From Aureobasidium sp. EXF-3400 (Eukaryota > Ascomycota > Dothideomycetes > Dothideales > Saccotheciaceae): a DNA stretch of 10,854 nt. Below, in pieces: positions 9,175 to 10,854 of this stretch. The stretch spans positions 1 through 10,854 of the forward strand of contig SWBL01000702.1 in the NCBI GenBank assembly GCA_024195585.1. The letters run 5' to 3'. The notes beneath the pieces were generated by a model. It worked only from the letters and a program-made list of their open reading frames with translations, was not told where the DNA came from and did no database searches. The position numbers and the translations under genes are program-made. Numbering within the stretch: the stretch's first letter is position 1; the number at the start of each line of letters is the position of its first letter.

Positions 9175-9369
9175 CTACTCGTTTCTTGCCTGCATGCGTT
9201 TCTGTAGAGAATCAAAATCGCTGACGTCGATGCCGTCAAAATGCGGGCAGTTGTCAAAGCTTCCGGCCACGCCTACAACCATCTCTCGACCTGAACCACA
9301 TGTGTAATCTGGCTCAGACATAGTCTTGATTTCGGAAGTGGTAGGTGTTTCTGAGGTGGACGATAACAT
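9175..9369 (-). CDS. Small ORF directly upstream of COQ8: small protein or upstream ORF
   Basis: An ATG at 9369 opens 64 codons ending 54 nt before the COQ8 start; a second in-frame ATG at 9321 would give 48 residues. The shorter product begins MSEPDYTCGSGREMVVGVAG, has two cysteines (8 and 25), continues through a NCPHFDGID stretch and ends with a charged KRMQARNE tail. It has no signal peptide or membrane segment, and I recognise no family. The minus-strand frame stays open above 9369 to 9504 without helping to choose a start. Its position suggests either an upstream ORF in the COQ8 leader or a tiny gene sharing the divergent promoter with NTA1. A CAG|GCAAGA near its end could act as a rare GC donor, but no matching acceptor is clear. 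Confidence 0.3.
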   Translation of the reverse strand: MLSSTSETPTTSEIKTMSEPDYTCGSGREMVVGVAGSFDNCPHFDGIDVSDFDSLQKRMQARNE

Positions 9370-9550
9370 AAAAAAGATTGCAGTGCCTCGATTACCTAGT
9401 TGTTGGTGGTATTGTCTAGCTTGTTTTTTTTTCCAAAACACTCCATCCCGACTTCCATCTCTTGCTCCTGTCCTCGTCACCCGCACAATTACCGTCCACC
9501 ACATTGTCTTCTACGCTCCACAATCTCACACACCGTTATCGAATTCGAAC
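9370..9550. promoter_or_regulatory. Divergent promoter and CT-rich leader of NTA1
   Basis: This stretch lies between the small minus-strand ORF and the NTA1 start. It includes a T-tract at about 9423-9432 followed by CT-rich sequence down to the NTA1 ATG at 9551 on the plus strand, the usual look of a fungal core promoter and transcription start area. If the small ORF is only a leader element, the shared COQ8/NTA1 promoter region is 430 nt long (9121-9550). No TATA box or specific factor site can be named with confidence. Confidence 0.45.
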
Positions 9551-10569
9551 ATGAAGATCGGCTGCCTTCAATTCGCGCCCAAATTGGGTGAGGTACATGA
9601 TAACATCCGCAAAGCAGACTCTCTGTTAGAGGGTACCTCATCCTCAGAACTCGATCTTCTAGTCTTGCCAGAAATGGCATTCTCAGGTAGGTAGCATCTT
9701 TCCTCGCTTTCAAGGCCAGGTCGAGTCTCATATCCACCGTTATACACAGGTTACAACTTTCCCAACCTAGAGGCCATTACTCCATTTCTAGAGCCGACAA
9801 GCAGTGGCCCTTCAGCAGAATGGGCAAAACGTACAGCCGCACGGTTGAACTGCATAGTCGCCGTCGGTTACCCAGAAATCACACCAGAGGGAAAGCGTTA
9901 CAACACGGTGGTCAGCATATCACCAGACGGAACTGTGGCAGCTAGCTACAGAAAAACCTTCCTCTACTACACGGACGAGACGTGGGCATCTGAGGGCGAT
10001 ACTGGTTTCTACAATGGCACACTCGGTTCAATCGGTCAAGCCTGCATGGGCATCTGTATGGATATAAATCCTCGCCGCTTCGAAGCACCCTGGTCGGCAT
10101 ACGAGTTCGCAAATCATTGCGTGGATTCAGATACACCTCTGGTAGTATTATCCATGGCTTGGTTGACTAGACTTCTGCCTCAACAGCTACGTGAAACTGG
10201 CACGCAGCCTGATCTTGAGACACTGAGTTATTGGCTGGAGAGGTTTGTACCAGTGGTACAGAGTGAAAGACAAGGAGGAATCGTGGTGGTCATGGCCAAC
10301 AGATGTGGCACTGAACCTGGCATGGTAGCAGGCGTTAGTCAGGGTATTGATGACGAGGGTCAAGAGGTTGTGGGATACGCCGGAACGAGCTGCGTCTTGA
10401 TGGTCGAACAGGGAGAAGTCAGGATCTTTGATATCTTGGGAAAGGCCGAGGAAAGGCTACTTAAGATCGATACTACCGAGGTGAGTTGATTTGTGGCCAA
10501 AGGCAGGACATCAGCGTTGTTGACTCGAAGCAGCCTCCCCAGTTTGCATTGCGCGCCAAAGTATCGTAA
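9551..10569 (+). CDS. NTA1: Protein N-terminal asparagine/glutamine amidohydrolase (Nta1-like, nitrilase superfamily), three exons
   Basis: Exons 9551-9686, 9750-10480 and 10534-10569 give 300 residues. Intron 1 (63 nt, G|GTAGGT..ACACAG|GT) splits a Gly codon and restores the nitrilase block LVLPEMAFSGYNF. Intron 2 (53 nt, GAG|GTGAGT..GAAGCAG, branch-like GTTGAC) joins KIDTTE to PPQFALRAKVS; reading through the donor instead ends at a TGA after two residues. The nitrilase Glu-Lys-Cys triad is Glu41, Lys114 (YRKTFLYYTDETW) and Cys148 in GICMDINPRRFEAPW, a block close to yeast Nta1. Nta1 converts N-terminal Asn and Gln to Asp and Glu, feeding proteins into the arginine N-degron pathway. The protein is shorter than yeast Nta1 (457 residues), lacking its C-terminal extension, so a broader carbon-nitrogen hydrolase role is possible. 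It is divergent from COQ8. Start: first methionine, with the MKIGCLQF beta-strand typical of nitrilases. Confidence 0.87.
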
Positions 10570-10854
10570 AAAGGTGTGTTTGTATCGCCTGTCCGAGGCT
10601 GAGCAGTTGTGGTCGACATTGGTCGTGTCCGAGAGCACGTTTGAACGTTCAAGACACGAATTGCGCACTAGATAACTCGCAAATCACAAACACGCAGAGA
10701 GCAGACTCGAAAGGTGTCAAGGCATTTCATCATGTAATTTCCATCAACCAGAAGTTTTTTGTTTTGTGATACGCATCCCCTAGCAAACAACTAGCGCCAT
10801 ATTTTGATTCTTGATTGTCATTCCCTGCGTGATTCACAAGCTCCACGATGATGG
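10570..10854. other. 3' flank of NTA1, no gene seen
   Basis: A 285-nt stretch to the window edge, presumably the NTA1 3' UTR and the start of the next intergenic region. It has a T-rich patch near 10754-10766 and no open frame with protein-like content. The next gene lies outside the window. Confidence 0.5.

Noticed and set aside
8987..9307. A 106-codon plus-strand frame over the COQ8 start and its upstream region
   Set aside because: It runs antisense to the conserved COQ8 N terminus and shows no domain or sensible promoter.
10481..10489. NTA1 ending at the TGA at 10487-10489
   Set aside because: This TGA lies directly after a strong GTGAGT donor, and a downstream in-frame segment encodes a plausible conserved-looking C terminus joined by a normal 53-nt intron.
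1..10854. Search for mobile elements, CRISPR arrays, long terminal repeats, large inverted repeats or a secondary-metabolite cluster
   Set aside because: Nothing of these kinds was visible by eye; all substantial coding regions are ordinary single-copy eukaryotic genes.

Overview
The window looks like nuclear DNA of a filamentous ascomycete (Pezizomycotina; the class cannot be fixed from sequence alone). The evidence is short introns of 52-63 nt with GT..AG ends, compact intergenic spaces of 0.3-0.65 kb, CT-rich leaders before start codons, a split nuclear-type tRNA, and single-copy eukaryotic genes with fungal features. I see no transposon, CRISPR array, biosynthetic cluster, prophage or other obvious accessory element.

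Layout from left to right. Positions 1-63 (minus) hold the 5' exon and part of the intron of a tRNA-Lys(CUU) cut off by the window edge. Positions 601-1326 (plus) hold an intronless HAD-superfamily hydrolase of the 2-haloacid dehalogenase type. It converges on a four-exon gene for V-ATPase subunit a (Vph1-like, 4385-1642, minus), rebuilt here as an 857-residue protein. Next on the minus strand is an atypical, YeeZ-like NAD(P)-binding Rossmann protein (5847-5017), then a long Coq8/ABC1 ubiquinone-biosynthesis kinase-like protein (9120-6496) with an unusually long, low-complexity region between its mitochondrial N terminus and its catalytic domain. A 64-codon ORF (9369-9175, minus) lies directly upstream of COQ8 and may be a small gene or an upstream ORF. 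From the same intergenic region, a three-exon Nta1-like N-terminal amidase of the nitrilase family (9551-10569) runs to the right. The last 285 nt show no gene.

The genes are mostly housekeeping functions of separate compartments: vacuolar proton pumping (vph1), mitochondrial coenzyme Q synthesis (COQ8) and the N-degron protein-degradation pathway (NTA1). They do not form an evident pathway together; their adjacency looks like ordinary fungal gene order. I found no convincing new system. The items most worth a second look are the NTA1 terminal intron with three in-frame acceptor choices, the small ORF in the COQ8/NTA1 divergent promoter, the repeated short motif in the Coq8 linker, and a possible spliced small ORF or 3'-UTR intron at 6148-6358.
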